From positions 186,001 to 250,000 of the forward strand of contig NZ_JGYG01000001.1 in the NCBI RefSeq assembly GCF_000740795.1: 64,000 bases of DNA, written 5' to 3'. The notes below the pieces were generated by a model that was not told the origin of the DNA, did not search any database, and saw nothing but the letters and a program-made list of their open reading frames with translations. Each line of letters begins with the position of its first letter. Position 1 is the first letter of the stretch. Of this stretch, positions 63,979 through 64,000 are shown one piece after another. Origin of the DNA: Haematobacter massiliensis (GTDB lineage Bacteria > Pseudomonadota > Alphaproteobacteria > Rhodobacterales > Rhodobacteraceae). The translations under genes and the position numbers were made by a program.

Positions 63979-64000
63979 GAAGTGGTGGATGGGCTGGCCT

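Noticed and set aside
1..64000. CRISPR array, tRNA or rRNA genes
   Set aside because: No regularly spaced repeats and no tRNA/rRNA-like sequence was recognised by eye in either strand.

Overview
The window is GC-rich and alphaproteobacterial, most likely Rhodobacterales. The right part (about 35.5-64 kb) carries an order and gene set typical of that group: gapR, a Cu-Zn sodC, parE, trmJ, olsB-olsA, chpT, hfq-hflX, trkH-trkA, dusB-ntrB-ntrC-ntrY-ntrX, fused ispDF, pgpA, a cinA C-terminal domain gene and gyrA. The NtrC here lacks the sigma-54 contact loop, a known Rhodobacterales trait. Genus cannot be fixed from sequence alone.

The left part (1 to about 35.3 kb) is an integrative and conjugative element (ICE) of the ICEMlSym-type family, packed with cargo and partly decayed. 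Its transfer and excision backbone lies at 180-7938, mostly on the minus strand: FseA-type excision activator (DUF6499 plus DUF2285), RdfS/AlpA-type excisionase, RepA, DUF2840, TraF peptidase, DUF736, lytic transglycosylase and VirD2-type relaxase. A small DUF2285 protein of QseM type (antiactivator class) sits convergent to fseA. The two halves of fseA are in different frames, joined at a UUUU slip site; this matches the programmed +1 frameshift known from ICEMlSymR7A. The rdfS-like gene carries a one-base deletion that should inactivate it.

From 8.3 to 28.9 kb the backbone is interrupted by cargo: three or more drug/xenobiotic efflux systems (DHA2 MFS, paired SMR genes, a lone SMR, two more MFS), glutathione transferase, WrbA quinone reductase, VOC proteins, an AhpD-like protein, a threonine-synthase-like PLP enzyme, a nucleoside deaminase, and six LysR/XRE regulators mostly divergent from the operons they may control. 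Cargo blocks are separated by broken backbone pieces: a DUF932 gene appears as one 5' part and two 3' parts, all broken near the same codon, and a second truncated fseA 5' end lies inverted to the first. Several cargo genes are broken (alpha/beta hydrolases, TetR, an NAD(P)-dependent oxidoreductase, a VOC gene, a phosphotransferase).

From 28.9 to 35.3 kb come DUF736 genes, remnants of IS110 and ParB, a small HxlR-YCII-RibD operon and further fragments. No integrase, TraG or mating-pair genes and no tRNA or att site are seen, so the element is either incomplete or continues to the left. Core chromosome begins by about 35.55 kb, where coding becomes dense and frames are intact, apart from an unexplained gene-free stretch at 45.7-46.6 kb and a decayed hemJ-like fragment at the right edge.
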